A stretch of DNA of 64,000 nt from Semisulcospira habei (taxonomy: Eukaryota > Mollusca > Gastropoda > Semisulcospiridae). The number at the start of each line of letters is the position of its first letter. Within the stretch, counting starts at the first letter, position 1. The stretch lies in contig BTPG01000001.1 of assembly GCA_036245525.1 (NCBI GenBank), positions 181,266,671 through 181,330,670 on the forward strand, given 5' to 3'. Below, piece after piece: positions 1 to 10,171 of the stretch. The translations under genes and the position numbers were made by a program. The notes beneath the pieces are model-generated. The model saw only the letters and a program-made list of their open reading frames with translations, was not told the origin of the DNA and did not search any database.

Positions 1-570
1 TTTCTCAGAGACTATTCAAGCCATAGTCTTTAAATTTGGCCTTAAGATACTTTGTAGCAAGACCTTTCTAAACATACCAATTTGAGTGACCTCTCACAAA
101 GGTCAAGGTCACAGAGAATCAGGAAATAGGTAAAAAATAGCTATATTTTGACTTAATGTATTTTTTCTCAAATACTATTCACAACTTCAAACCCAAACTT
201 GGTACAAATATACCTGATGGAAGACCTATCTATGCGTACTATTTTGGATGACCCCTTGGAAAGGTCATGGGTCACAGGAGCTCAGGAAATAGGTAAAAAA
301 ATAGCCATATTTTGATAAAAGATGTTTTTTCTCAAATACTATTCACAACTTCAAACCCAAACTTGCTACAGAGACCTATCTAAGCATACTAATTTGGATG
401 AGCCCTCGGAAAGGTCAAGCATCACAAGAGGTCGGCAAACATGCATAAAATGAGAATTTTTGATAGAATTGTAGTTATTATCAACAGTTTTGCAAATTTT
501 TCAATCAAATTTGGCACAAAGGTAGCTGATGATGATAAGACCTTCTTATGTATACTAATTTAGTCGACTC
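1..570. repeat. Decayed ~160-bp tandem repeat in host intron
   Basis: The phrase CTCAAATACTATTCACAACT occurs near 172 and again near 332, a period of about 160 bp. Related text (an ACCTATCTA-like stretch, a GGAAAGGTCA-like stretch, and AGGAAATAGGTAAAAAATAG) recurs in the first 160 bases and, weaker, up to about 560. I see three to four diverged copies and no coding potential. The array stops at the target duplication of the LTR element. Its identity is unknown; it could be a fragment of a larger interspersed repeat. Confidence 0.6.
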
Positions 571-575
571 ATCGC

Positions 576-2353
576 TGTCACGACACGCCTGACGGGGTCA
601 GGGCGCCGTGGACAATGTGAGTGCAGACACTCGAGAAAACCCACCCACTCTAAATAAATAACACAACGCCAGTGATAAACAACAAACAAATCCTTTATTA
701 CCCACTCTTACTCTAACCCCCACCCCAACCCACTAACGCCCCACACACTCACACATACCCACGCATACACTCATAACGTATTAACACTTAAAAAAGATTA
801 ACATATAAAAGATGACTAACAAGTGAAAATGACTAACAGACGAATATGACTAACAGGTGAATATGACTAACAGACGAAAATGACTAATATGTGAATATGA
901 CTAACAGACAAAAATGACTAATATGGCCAACGGCTATACAAGGCGGGTAACTTAGTCTCTGTACAGTGTCCTCTGTCCCACACTAGACAGGGTGGCTCAT
1001 AACGTACGAGTACTACCCCTGCACCACAGAGCACCGTAGCCGCGCTTGCTCACGCACGCCTGTGACCGACGCTCAGAACGTAGAGTCAGCCTGCTGTAGC
1101 CCAACGTACTTGTCCAACAGGACCGGCTAGCGAAGGCGTTCTGACTCCCGATGATGCGTCACCGTTGGTCGTGGATGATGAGATCGAAGAACGAAATCTT
1201 CGAAGCCAATGATCGAAGCCAGTGATCGCAGCCAGTCTTCGAAGCCAGTGCACTGGAAAAGGGCGCATTGTCAGTCAAAGTGCCAGCACAGTTAATTCTG
1301 GCCTATTTGACACGCACCTACTCACAAACCACGTGAGTTGTGTCTCGTCTCAACCTAATACCCGTCTTGGCCATATTAAATATACAATCATGGATATGAA
1401 AGCTTCCTATGTACATTCAACATTCACCAGGTCTGCACTATTCCATTACACTAACATTAAGCTAGCACAACCACTTTTGTATAATAAAATTGCCACTGCT
1501 AAAACCAACATTATCAAAATATCCACATGTACATACAACGATATGAAATAATCACCAGCAACCACCCAACGTGACACTCTTATTACATCACGTCTAGGAC
1601 TTAATACAGATATATTTGAAAGGATACCCACTTTAATTCATTTTACAACATGGCCCTTTAAATATACTCACTCGGCGACAGCCGAATATAAACAACTAAA
1701 TCCGACACCCACCACATTACAACCCAACCTAAAAAACATGGTTAAAGACTCGATTAAAACATCACTAAAAAACTAGACGAACATACCCTTCCGCACCTAT
1801 ATACACATTCACACACCCGAGAGCACAGCAGCTAACTGAGGAAAATGGCATGAGTAAATACCTGTCACTGGTGAGTCCTCCGGCAGGACGAGACAAAACA
1901 AGGACGAAGACGAACCGGAGGGGTCTTCTGGTGAGTAGCAGCCGTGGTCGCAAGTCTTTCGGGACACCCACACCCAGGAACACTGGCCGTGGTCTTGCAG
2001 GGAGGGTAAAAGAACCCTCACACAGCTTGTCAAGGGCTCCAAACGAGGCCGCACCCTGACCCAGACTCTCACTTCGCTGGCTAACTCCGCTGACTGACTA
2101 ATATCCTACTGCTACCTCGCAGGTTAACTTTGCTTCTGAACACTGTTCGGTTTAAAGCTACTTGACGAAAGCGTGCAACCGCTGTACTCGCTCACTGCTA
2201 AGCTTGCTGCACGGGCTTTACGATTACGCTCACACTACATTTATTAACTTCCCTAAACTAAGGCTATTTACAGAAGTCGGCGACCTACATTTATTAACAA
2301 AAAAACCGACTTGGCGAAAAAATAAAACAACATGTCACATCCGTTACGTGACA
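576..2353 (-). repeat. 3' LTR (left copy) of the Gmr1-like element
   Basis: Direct repeat of 6553-8330 with the same length and near identity. Read on the minus strand it is the downstream LTR. It holds a run of degenerate GACTAACAG-type units (about 811-920) and short CTTCGAAGCCAGT-like units near 1190-1250. On the minus strand an AATAAA-like signal (TTTATT on +) lies near 692, close to the LTR end, which fits a polyadenylation role. Small open frames inside it recur identically in every LTR copy and are not supported as genes. Confidence 0.92.
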
Positions 2354-2355
2354 TA

Positions 2356-2365
2356 CCCCCCTCCC
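2356..2365 (-). promoter_or_regulatory. Polypurine tract
   Basis: The minus strand reads GGGAGGGGGG two bases before the 3' LTR (bases TA lie between). This is the usual position of the plus-strand primer of LTR elements. It lies about 65 bases past the gag-pol stop codon. Confidence 0.7.
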
Positions 2366-2429
2366 AGATCAAACACCCGGGTTTGATTACTATATGACTG
2401 TCCCAATACTGCTTCCACATTTACGGTTT

Positions 2430-5400
2430 CTACCACCCTGTCCTACTCAAGAAGTCAGCAGGAACATTTACTTTACCGGCTATGCTTTCCACTCTAATGG
2501 AAAATGGCTGCAACTGCAAAGCCCACCTCATCAGTCGACTGTTTGTGGATTTAGCTTGTTGCAAGTACTGCAATGGTCTATGGTCGGTCTGTACGACGAA
2601 TGTCCTACCATACAGATATTGACGGAATTTTTGAATTCCCCACACGATTGCAAGACACTCCTTTTCGATGGTGGAGTAGTTACGCTCTGCTTTGGATAGT
2701 TTCTTGCTCGCGCATGCAACAGGCTGTAAACCGTTACCATGGTCCTGACATAATACGGCTCCTACCCCCCCTTCGGACGCATCTGTCTGCAACACGAAGA
2801 GACGATCGAAGTCTGGCAATGAGCACACAGGACCTGAACACAGTCGCGCCTTCAGCGTCTCAAATGCTGTCTCACATGCATCGTTCCAACCGATCTGTCC
2901 AGTTTTCCCTCCCTTGGTCAGGTCGGTTAGTGGGGCTGCTATGGCCGCAAAGTTAGGAACGAACCGGCGGTAATAATTTGCCAACCCAAGAAACGATCTG
3001 ACTTGTTTCTTTGTTTGTGGTCGCGGCGCGTCTTTTATCCGCTGCATCTTGTCTCCCTCTGGTTTTATCTGACCGTTACCCACTGTATGCCCCAGATATT
3101 CCAATTGCTTGAACCCCAAGTAACACTTTGTAGGTCTGGCCGCCAACTGGACCTCTCTTAGCCTACCAAAGAGCTGGGCAATACACTGTAAGTGACGTTC
3201 TTTAGTGGAGGAAGCAATCATGACGTCGTCCATGAAATTGCTAACTTCCGTCAATCGCAAAGGTTCTAGTAACCTCCTCATCATTCGGGAAAAGATTGCT
3301 CCCGCCGTCTTTAACCCGAAAGGCATTACCTTCCACTGAAATTGCCCTGCCGGTGTGGTGAAAGCAGTTTTCGGTTTGTCGCTCTCTAACATGGGTACCT
3401 GCCAGTAGCCTTTAGCTAGGTCTAACTTACTCAAGTACTTAGCCTTGGACAGTAAGGAAAATAGGTACTCCACGTCAGGCATTGGCTCCGCATCGAACAT
3501 GACCTTTTGATTCAGTTTCCTAAAATCTACACAAAACCTAACAGTGCCATCTTTCTTCTTCACCAAGACGATCGGTGAGCTGTATGGGGAATTGGCTCTC
3601 TCGATTACTCCCATCTCTAGCATAGCGTCCACTTCGGCTTTGACTACCTCTAACTGAGAATGAGGTAGAGGGTATTGTTTCGTTCTCACCGGCACTTCAT
3701 CAGTCAAATGGATTTCACACGAGTCTAGTGTCGTCCTCAACGGATAATCTGTCAAAATATCCTTAAACTGGACAGTCAGATCTTCTATACTAAACTGGAT
3801 CTCTGGACAGTTAGGATCAAGATGGATGTCAGAGGGTCCTTCAGACGCTACTAAAGGAATGGTAGGTACTTCCTTTACCACCACGAATGCCTCTCCCCCC
3901 TCATCTTCGTCCTCCTCATCTATCACTACTGTAGCTACTGACACTCGTTCTTGGAACTTTTTCAACAGATTTGCATGGTACAGTTTATTCTTACTGCCCA
4001 CCCGTACCCTGTAGTCACACTCTCCGACTCTCTCTAGAACTTCGAATGGTCCCTGCCAAGCCATCTCCAGCTTGTGTTTAACTGGAAGTAACAACAAAAC
4101 CTTGTCTCCTGCATTAAAACTGCGCGGTTTGGCTCTGCGGTCAAAGTGCTGTTTCTGCTTTTTTGAAGCTAGCTTCAGACTCTGTTGCGCTAACCTGCAA
4201 GTCTCTTCAATGCGATTCCGTAAATCTACCACGTACTGGCTTGCATCTCTCACCTCTTCTCCCATCTGCTCTTTCGTCCTGCAAAATTCTATCAGACTTT
4301 CCCCTGACGGAATTGCTCGGCCCTCTTCGGCCAACTTTCTAGCGCGAGCTAGAGTTTCGTCCTGGTTCTGCCACTCTATCAGTTGGGCAGGAGTCACATT
4401 GAGATCGGTCTGCTTAACGACTTTAAGCGCGCTCTCTCCTCCCTTTTCCCTCTGAATCTGAGCTCGAGTTTGGACTGCTGCTGCCATAGCACACTCACTG
4501 GCATCGATGGATACGGGACTACGTTTCCCATCTGAAAAAGTCACCCAGTTCCCTAGGATTACGTCCGGTCCCATGCGCTCCATTACGATAAGCTCGATCG
4601 TCCCTCGCACGAATGGGGAATCGATTTCAACCCATGCAGTCGGATACTTATCGGACTTAGTATGGTCGACGGGATTGACGTCGATGAACCGACCTGTAAA
4701 ATCCCTGGGTTCTATCCACTTGGCGGCGATCGCACCCATGTCTGCGCCGGTATCACGCATGATACGAACTTCCTCTCCCTTGGCTAATCCCTTACTCCAC
4801 GGGTCGTAGGGCCGGATCGTCCGCATCCCTACGGTCACGGGCTCTGTCATTACGGCTACTGTCTCAGGAGCAATGGTGACTTGGTTAACTGACGCCTTAC
4901 TCTGACAGTTCCTTGCTAAGTGCCCTGGTTTGTTACACTTAAAACACAGGCGTTCACCAGTCCCTCTGCCTGAACTAGCTGGTTCTGTCCTATGTTCGGC
5001 TTTGGTCTCAGGGGGTTTATTCGACCCTTTGTCCTTCTTGAACGGCGGACGAATCGGCCCCCCACCCAATGGACGCGAGACTGCCCGTTTGGTGTCGATA
5101 TGGAGCTGCGCTAGCTCCGCGGCCTCTTCACCATTCCTAGGACGTTTTTCCCTAACGAACATTTCAAGGTCTGCATTCATAATAGCATAAAGTTGCTCAG
5201 ACAGAAACATGTCTAGCACTTGTTCTACGTCCTCTATGTTCTTATGGGCTAAAGTGAACCAACGCTTGACTGAGGTCTTTAACCTAACGAACAACTGGGG
5301 AAACGTTTCGAGACTTTCCTTTCTGGCTTCGCGAAACTGGCGTCTGTAATATTCAGCGTCACGCCTAAATCTTCTCAGTAAGGTCTCCCTCACCACCTCA

Positions 5401-6182
5401 AAATCTTTCCCTTGCTCTACGGTCAGCCTAAGGTATGCATCACGGGCCTCCCCCTGCAATAGAGGTGCTAACCTGATCCCCCATACCTCTTTCGGCCACC
5501 CCTGGGTTTCGGCTACTCTCTCAAAGAGCTGAAGGTAAGATTCCACATCTTCCTTATCCTCTAACGGACGCATCTTGAGCGAGTAATGCTGACTAGACTC
5601 CGTAACTGACTTCTTTTCCGATGCTGCTAACTGTAACCTAAGCCGCGTTTCGGCCGCGACGAGCTCTTCTTTCCGTGCTTGTTCCGCGGCAGCTAGCTCT
5701 TCTTTCCGTGCTCGTTCCGCGGCAGCTAGCTTACGTTCGGTCAATGCTAAGTCATCCCGCCTAGCCTGCTCAGCCATCTGGAGCTGCTTCTCTACTGCCT
5801 CGCGGTCCATCTGGAACCGCCTCTCTAACGCCCTACGCTCTAGGTCGCGTTCCCGTTTTTCTTCCTCTCTCCTAACTTCGGACAGGATGAACTGGGTTAG
5901 AGCTCCCCCACTAAGTCCTAGGCCCTCTCCTATCACTTTATACTGCTCATATGGGTTTACTATCACCCCTAACCCCTCTTTACTTTCCTGATCCCTACTG
6001 GGTGTCAGTCCTGCTGCAGTGAGAGTACGGGTAAGGGTACTCACCACCGTTTCCTTCCGAGAGGGAGTGGCCAAAGTGGCTCCTCTCTCTCCTGGACCCT
6101 CATCCCCTGCACCACCACCCTCGGACTCAGGGTCGTGCCCCGACGTGGCACGGGTGGCCCTGGTCTCCCGTTTAGGGGGCAT
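2430..6182 (-). CDS. Gag-Pol polyprotein with integrase core missing
   Basis: Single open frame. An in-frame ATG at 6182 (protein MPPKRETRATR...) is the likely start; the frame is also open to an ATG at 6359, which would add a hydrophobic leader. From N to C: a charged coiled-coil-rich region, a retrotransposon gag core (RDAYLRLTVEQ to the ALYAIM-like segment), a CCHC knuckle CFKCNKPGHLARNC (about 4905-4946), an aspartic protease with DTGAD (about 4746-4760), an integrase C-terminal tail (GDKVLLLLPVKHKLEMAWQG), reverse transcriptase with NFMDDV (about 3230), and RNase H with DASEGGVGAV ending at PADFLSR. Gmr1-type elements place integrase before reverse transcriptase, as here. Between protease and the integrase tail there is no HHCC zinc region and no DDE core. 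I infer an in-frame deletion near the residues AIPSGES. Everything else looks intact. Confidence 0.88.
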   Translation of the reverse strand: MPPKRETRATRATSGHDPESEGGGAGDEGPGERGATLATPSRKETVVSTLTRTLTAAGLTPSRDQESKEGLGVIVNPYEQYKVIGEGLGLSGGALTQFILSEVRREEEKRERDLERRALERRFQMDREAVEKQLQMAEQARRDDLALTERKLAAAERARKEELAAAEQARKEELVAAETRLRLQLAASEKKSVTESSQHYSLKMRPLEDKEDVESYLQLFERVAETQGWPKEVWGIRLAPLLQGEARDAYLRLTVEQGKDFEVVRETLLRRFRRDAEYYRRQFREARKESLETFPQLFVRLKTSVKRWFTLAHKNIEDVEQVLDMFLSEQLYAIMNADLEMFVREKRPRNGEEAAELAQLHIDTKRAVSRPLGGGPIRPPFKKDKGSNKPPETKAEHRTEPASSGRGTGERLCFKCNKPGHLARNCQSKASVNQVTIAPETVAVMTEPVTVGMRTIRPYDPWSKGLAKGEEVRIMRDTGADMGAIAAKWIEPRDFTGRFIDVNPVDHTKSDKYPTAWVEIDSPFVRGTIELIVMERMGPDVILGNWVTFSDGKRSPVSIDASECAMAAAVQTRAQIQREKGGESALKVVKQTDLNVTPAQLIEWQNQDETLARARKLAEEGRAIPSGESLIEFCRTKEQMGEEVRDASQYVVDLRNRIEETCRLAQQSLKLASKKQKQHFDRRAKPRSFNAGDKVLLLLPVKHKLEMAWQGPFEVLERVGECDYRVRVGSKNKLYHANLLKKFQERVSVATVVIDEEDEDEGGEAFVVVKEVPTIPLVASEGPSDIHLDPNCPEIQFSIEDLTVQFKDILTDYPLRTTLDSCEIHLTDEVPVRTKQYPLPHSQLEVVKAEVDAMLEMGVIERANSPYSSPIVLVKKKDGTVRFCVDFRKLNQKVMFDAEPMPDVEYLFSLLSKAKYLSKLDLAKGYWQVPMLESDKPKTAFTTPAGQFQWKVMPFGLKTAGAIFSRMMRRLLEPLRLTEVSNFMDDVMIASSTKERHLQCIAQLFGRLREVQLAARPTKCYLGFKQLEYLGHTVGNGQIKPEGDKMQRIKDAPRPQTKKQVRSFLGLANYYRRFVPNFAAIAAPLTDLTKGGKTGQIGWNDACETAFETLKARLCSGPVCSLPDFDRLFVLQTDASEGGVGAVLCQDHGNGLQPVACASKKLSKAERNYSTIEKECLAIVWGIQKFRQYLYGRTFVVQTDHRPLQYLQQAKSTNSRLMRWALQLQPFSIRVESIAGKVNVPADFLSRTGW

Positions 6183-6530
6183 CCTGATGTGGGTGTCCCG
6201 GAGGCAGCGACGACAACTGCTCCCCAGCAGGACCCCTGCCAAAGAAAAAACAAAACAAATAAATACACAGAATACAAACAACGAATAAGGGCTAGACAGT
6301 GACAAGAGCCGAAGGGTCCTCACCACTCGGTACCTGAGTAATGAGAGGCAACCACTCATGCCACCCCCCGTTTATGCGCACTGCACTCTCTGGCCGTGGC
6401 CCCTGGCGCAATACGCCCCCACTCCCGCCAACCGCCCGCTAAATCTTACTCGTACCACAACACGAACAAACGATCACTGGCGCACAAAAATACCCTAATC
6501 TACCTAATCCGTTACCTCCCCCTAATCCTT

Positions 6531-6548
6531 ATCCCACCGCTGCCACCA
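6531..6548 (-). promoter_or_regulatory. Primer binding site, tRNA-Leu type
   Basis: On the minus strand the element reads TGGTGGCAGCGGTGGGAT four bases inside the 5' LTR. The + strand, ATCCCACCGCTGCCACCA, equals the 3' end plus CCA of a common animal tRNA-Leu, from my knowledge of those tRNAs. The match covers all 18 bases, so minus-strand DNA synthesis is probably primed by tRNA-Leu. Confidence 0.8.
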
Positions 6549-6552
6549 AATA

Positions 6553-8330
6553 TGTCACGACACGCCTGACGGGGTCAGGGCGCCGTGGACAATGTGAGTG
6601 CAGACACTCGAGAAAACCCACCCACTCTAAATAAATAACACAACGCCAGTGATAAACAACAAACAAATCCTTTATTACCCACTCTTACTCTAACCCCCAC
6701 CCCAACCCACTAACGCCCCACACACTCACACATACCCACGCATACACTCATAACGTATTAACACTTAAAAAAGATTAACATATAAAAGATGACTAACAAG
6801 TGAAAATGACTAACAGACGAATATGACTAACAGGTGAATATGACTAACAGACGAAAATGACTAATATGTGAATATGACTAACAGACAAAAATGACTAATA
6901 TGGCCAACGGCTATACAAGGCGGGTAACTTAGTCTCTGTACAGTGTCCTCTGTCCCACACTAGACAGGGTGGCTCATAACGTACGAGTACTACCCCTGCA
7001 CCACAGAGCACCGTAGCCGCGCTTGCTCACGCACGCCTGTGACCGACGCTCAGAACGTAGAGTCAGCCTGCTGTAGCCCAACGTACTTGTCCAACAGGAC
7101 CGGCTAGCGAAGGCGTTCTGACTCCCGATGATGCGTCACCGTTGGTCGTGGATGATGAGATCGAAGAACGAAATCTTCGAAGCCAATGATCGAAGCCAGT
7201 GATCGCAGCCAGTCTTCGAAGCCAGTGCACTGGAAAAGGGCGCATTGTCAGTCAAAGTGCCAACACAGTTAATTCTGGCCTATTTGACACGCACCTACTC
7301 ACAAACCACGTGAGTTGTGTCTCGTCTCAACCTAATACCCGTCTTGGCCATATTAAATATACAATCATGGATATGAAAGCTTCCTATGTACGTTCAACAT
7401 TCACCAGGTCTGCACTATTCCATTACACTAACATTAAGCTAGCACAACCACTTTTGTATAATAAAATTGCCACTGCTAAAACCAACATTATCAAAATATC
7501 CACATGTACATACAACGATATGAAATAATCACCAGCAACCACCCAACGTGACACTCTTATTACATCACGTCTAGGACTTAATACAGATATATTTGAAAGG
7601 ATACCCACTTTAATTCATTTTACAACGTGGCCCTTTAAATATACTCACTCGGCGACAGCCGAATATAAACAACTAAATCCGACACCCACCACATTACAAC
7701 CCAACCTAAAAAACATGGTTAAGGACTCGATTAAAACATCACTAAAAAACTAGACGAACATACCCTTCCGCACCTATATACACATTCACACACCCGAGAG
7801 CACAGCAGCTAACTGAGGAAAATGGCATGAGTAAATACCTGTCACTGGTGAGTCCTCCGGCAGGACGAGACAAAACAAGGACGAAGACGAACCGGAGGGG
7901 TCTTCTGGTGAGTAGCAGCCGTGGTCGCAAGTCTTTCGGGACACCCACACCCAGGAACACTGGCCGTGGTCTTGCAGGGAGGGTAAAAGAACCCTCACAC
8001 AGCTTGTCAAGGGCTCCAAACGAGGCCGCACCCTGACCCAGACTCTCACTTCGCTGGCTAACTCCGCTGACTGACTAATATCCTACTGCTACCTCGCAGG
8101 TTAACTTTGCTTCTGAACACTGTTCGGTTTAAAGCTACTTGACGAAAGCGTGCAACCGCTGTACTCGCTCACTGCTAAGCTTGCTGCACGGGCTTTACGA
8201 TTACGCTCACACTACATTTATTAACTTCCCTAAACTAAGGCTATTTACAGAAGTCGGCGACCTACATTTATTAACAAAAAAACCGACTTGGCGAAAAAAT
8301 AAAACAACATGTCACATCCGTTACGTGACA
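6553..8330 (-). repeat. 5' LTR (right copy) of the Gmr1-like element
   Basis: Second copy of the 1,778-bp LTR and, in element orientation, the promoter-bearing upstream one. Differences from the left copy that I could read include G/A in GCCAGCACAG versus GCCAACACAG, and single changes near 7391, 7626 and 7724. It is followed directly by the second ATCGC target duplication. A solo relative of the same LTR lies at 49876-51652. Confidence 0.92.
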
Positions 8331-8596
8331 ATCGCATAGGTCAATGGTCACCGGGGTTTGACAGATGTGTGAAAACTGATTACATTTTTAGAAAACTTGG
8401 ATTTTGCTGGTGCAGAAACCATCCCTTATTGTCTCAAAGGTCACACATGTAGATTGAACATGCACGTGAGCCATAAGGGCTTTGCCTTTCTTGTTTAAAA
8501 TTTATTTTTATTTTATTTTATCTAGATGTGTGAGTATCCCATTTTGCATCATGCCTGCTCATGTCATCTTGATAAATACCTGTGTTTGTTTGCCAG

Positions 8597-8769
8597 GCGG
8601 TGCGTGACCTGCAGCATTCCATGCGTGATGGCATTCTGTTGGTGCGCGCCCTCCTGGAGGAGATACGCTCCAATGGAGAGAAGGAGCGTAAAAGTCTGCT
8701 GGAACTCTACACGGCCGTCATCCAGAAGATGGAACAAACCAAAGACATGCTTGTGGAGGAGGTGGACAG
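8597..8769 (+). CDS. RNF207-like protein, internal exon
   Basis: The acceptor TTTGTTTGCCAG precedes the exon and the donor GTCAGC follows it. The 173-bp exon starts in phase 0 and leaves two bases (AG) to be completed by the next exon. It encodes AVRDLQHSMRDGILLVRALL and then a lysine/glutamate-rich helix to VEEVD, a predicted coiled coil. Joined with the exon at 9429 it continues in frame. I recognise the joined sequence as the C-terminal half of RNF207, a RING/B-box E3 ligase that in vertebrates affects cardiac potassium channels; this is recall, not a search. Exons for RING and B-box must lie upstream of the window. Codon use and splice sites differ clearly from the surrounding transposon ORFs. 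Confidence 0.75.
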
Positions 8770-8821
8770 GTCAGCGTTTGTCTTCTTGTCTGTTTTGTTT
8801 ATCCCTTCACTGCCGAAAACA

Positions 8822-9310
8822 AAAAATGAACACGATCCAACTGCAAGATACATATTTTTCATGAGCCCCTGTGAATGCGGGGGCTCATGAGGATCTATGT
8901 TGCTTGCTGAGACCACTCCGTATTGCTTTCCTTGGAAGTAAAGGGACAGCCGAGAAAATGTGAACACGACCCAACTGCAAGAGACATAGATCCTCATGAG
9001 CCCCCGTGAATGCGTCGCTTGCTGAGACCACTCCGTATTGCTTTCCTTGGAAGGCTGGGACAGCCGAGAAAATGTGAACATGATCCAACTATAAGCGACT
9101 TAGATCTAAGTTATGTTCCCCCACAGTTGTTTGGGCTGATGAGGATCTGTGCCTCTTGCTGACACCACTTGTTGTTTTGTCTCAGGGAAGGCTGGGACCG
9201 CTTACAAAAAGTAAACGTGATTCAACTGCGAGTGACATAGGTCCTCACGAGCCACCGCTGTTGCATGGGCTGATGAGGATCTATGTCGCTTGCTGACGCC
9301 ACTCTGTGTT
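8822..9310. repeat. Tandem array of hairpin repeats, ~115-135 bp period
   Basis: Located in the short intron between two exons. The phrase GA(T/C)CCAACTGCAAG or a close variant recurs near 8834, 8968, 9083 and 9216. Each unit has a palindrome of the type GCAAGAGACATAGATCCTCA...TGAGGATCTATGTCGCTTGC around a GAGCCCC/GGGGCTC core, then a spacer with ACCACTCCGTATTGCTTTCC. The first palindrome (8843-8908) is best kept. The third and fourth units have diverged stems. The same palindrome core recurs at 60885-61160 and about 61785, where the loop or arm is joined to a minisatellite. Confidence 0.75.
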
Positions 9311-9428
9311 ATGTTCCTTGCAATGCTGGGACCCTTTTGCGTGGCATTATCTGGGATTTCGGAATCCCTGCTGTGATCACTGGCAGTGAAGGAGTTAAGC
9401 TTGGTTGTTTTGTTGTGTTTTTTTTCAG

Positions 9429-9570
9429 CCAGTATCGTGAGAAGGAGTGTACATTTAAGCGACAGCTGAAGACATTGACGACAACGTTACCAACGCTGCA
9501 CGTGCACCTGGTCATGTCTCTCGCCTTCTCCAGCTCCACAAACAAGTTTGAATTCCTCGACCTGGCCTAT
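9429..9570 (+). CDS. RNF207-like protein, internal exon
   Basis: The acceptor is a T-rich tract ending TTTCAG. The first base completes the codon left open by the previous exon and the exon ends in phase 0 at the donor GTAAGT. It encodes SQYREKECTFKRQLKTL, TTTLPTLHVHLVMSLAFSSS and TNKFEFLDLAY. The TLPTLHVHLV and KFEFLDL segments are what I recall from RNF207 orthologues, and they make this the most diagnostic exon. An alternative acceptor four bases downstream breaks the reading frame with the upstream exon, so it was not chosen. The next exon is 18.6 kb away across nested DIRS and LINE elements. Confidence 0.78.
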
Positions 9571-9701
9571 GTAAGTAATTTAAGCTTGTAAGTATCCACT
9601 GAGTTATTGGTGGATTTACTTATTGTCTGGACTCACTTTGTTCAAATGCTCCTTTCAAGTTTCATACATGTGAGCAGTGTTTGTGCTGGAAGTATGCAGG
9701 G

Positions 9702-9895
9702 TTCATTTGTTTCCTCAAAACACTCTACCGATGGCATTACTATCAGAAAGGTACCCTTAGTTTACCGATTTCAGCCTAAGTTCCCTTGTGTGTACCTAAC
9801 GTAACAAGGGAAGCAACTCTTAGTGTGGTGTTGCCACGTACCTGAGTGGTCTCCCCTCCACCCATAAGGCCCTGTGAGCAGAGGTCACGCGCCAG
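9702..9895 (+). repeat. Left inverted terminal repeat of DIRS B
   Basis: From TTCATTTGTTTCCTCAAAAC through CTACCGATGGCATTACTAT to CACGCGCC, this is the near reverse complement of 26465-26650. Shared text includes GGTACCCTTAG, TTCCCTTGTGTGTACC and CCCTCCACCCATAAGGCCC. It therefore defines the left end of a DIRS-type element whose coding part and right end lie at 22850-26660. DIRS A and LINE copies now sit between. Confidence 0.8.
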
Positions 9896-10171
9896 CAGAC
9901 CTGCCAGCCACTATGCTTGCGCCGTATTTTCCGACGCCATTGTTCCCAATACTACGCTACTACAGTCATTAATGAAATTCTACGCTGAAGAAAAAAATAA
10001 ACCCCAAAAATCTTTTTTGTGTTGTTTTCGGTTTGTAGTCGGTAAGAACATGCGGTTAGGGCCAATGAGAATGAGCGGAGTGAACTTCCGGTTGTTTTTT
10101 CAAAATATGTTACCGATGGCATTACTATATGGAATACACTCTATCTTGGCTTCACTTCGCGAACGAAGATT

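Larger units (their letters stand above)
576..8330 (-). mobile_element. LTR retrotransposon, Ty3/Gypsy, Gmr1-like, lacking integrase core
   Basis: Complete element on the minus strand: two 1,778-bp LTRs starting TGTCACG and ending CGTGACA, a 4.2-kb internal region, and a 5-bp target duplication ATCGC (571-575 and 8331-8335). The primer site is at 6531-6548 and a polypurine tract at 2356-2365. One long frame runs from gag to RNase H. I found about four substitutions between the LTRs, which suggests a recent insertion. The domain order, with the integrase tail before reverse transcriptase, is that of the Gmr1 branch. The integrase catalytic region itself is absent, so the copy probably depended on a relative for integration. 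The element lies in an intron, antisense to the host gene. Confidence 0.92.

Noticed and set aside
1222..1551. Small gene inside the LTR (and its copies near 7199 and 50643)
   Set aside because: The frame exists only because the LTR is repeated; it is not kept in the solo LTR in the same form and has no features.
9433..9570. Alternative acceptor at 9432 for the second exon
   Set aside because: It would shift the frame relative to the upstream exon; the acceptor at 9428 keeps it.
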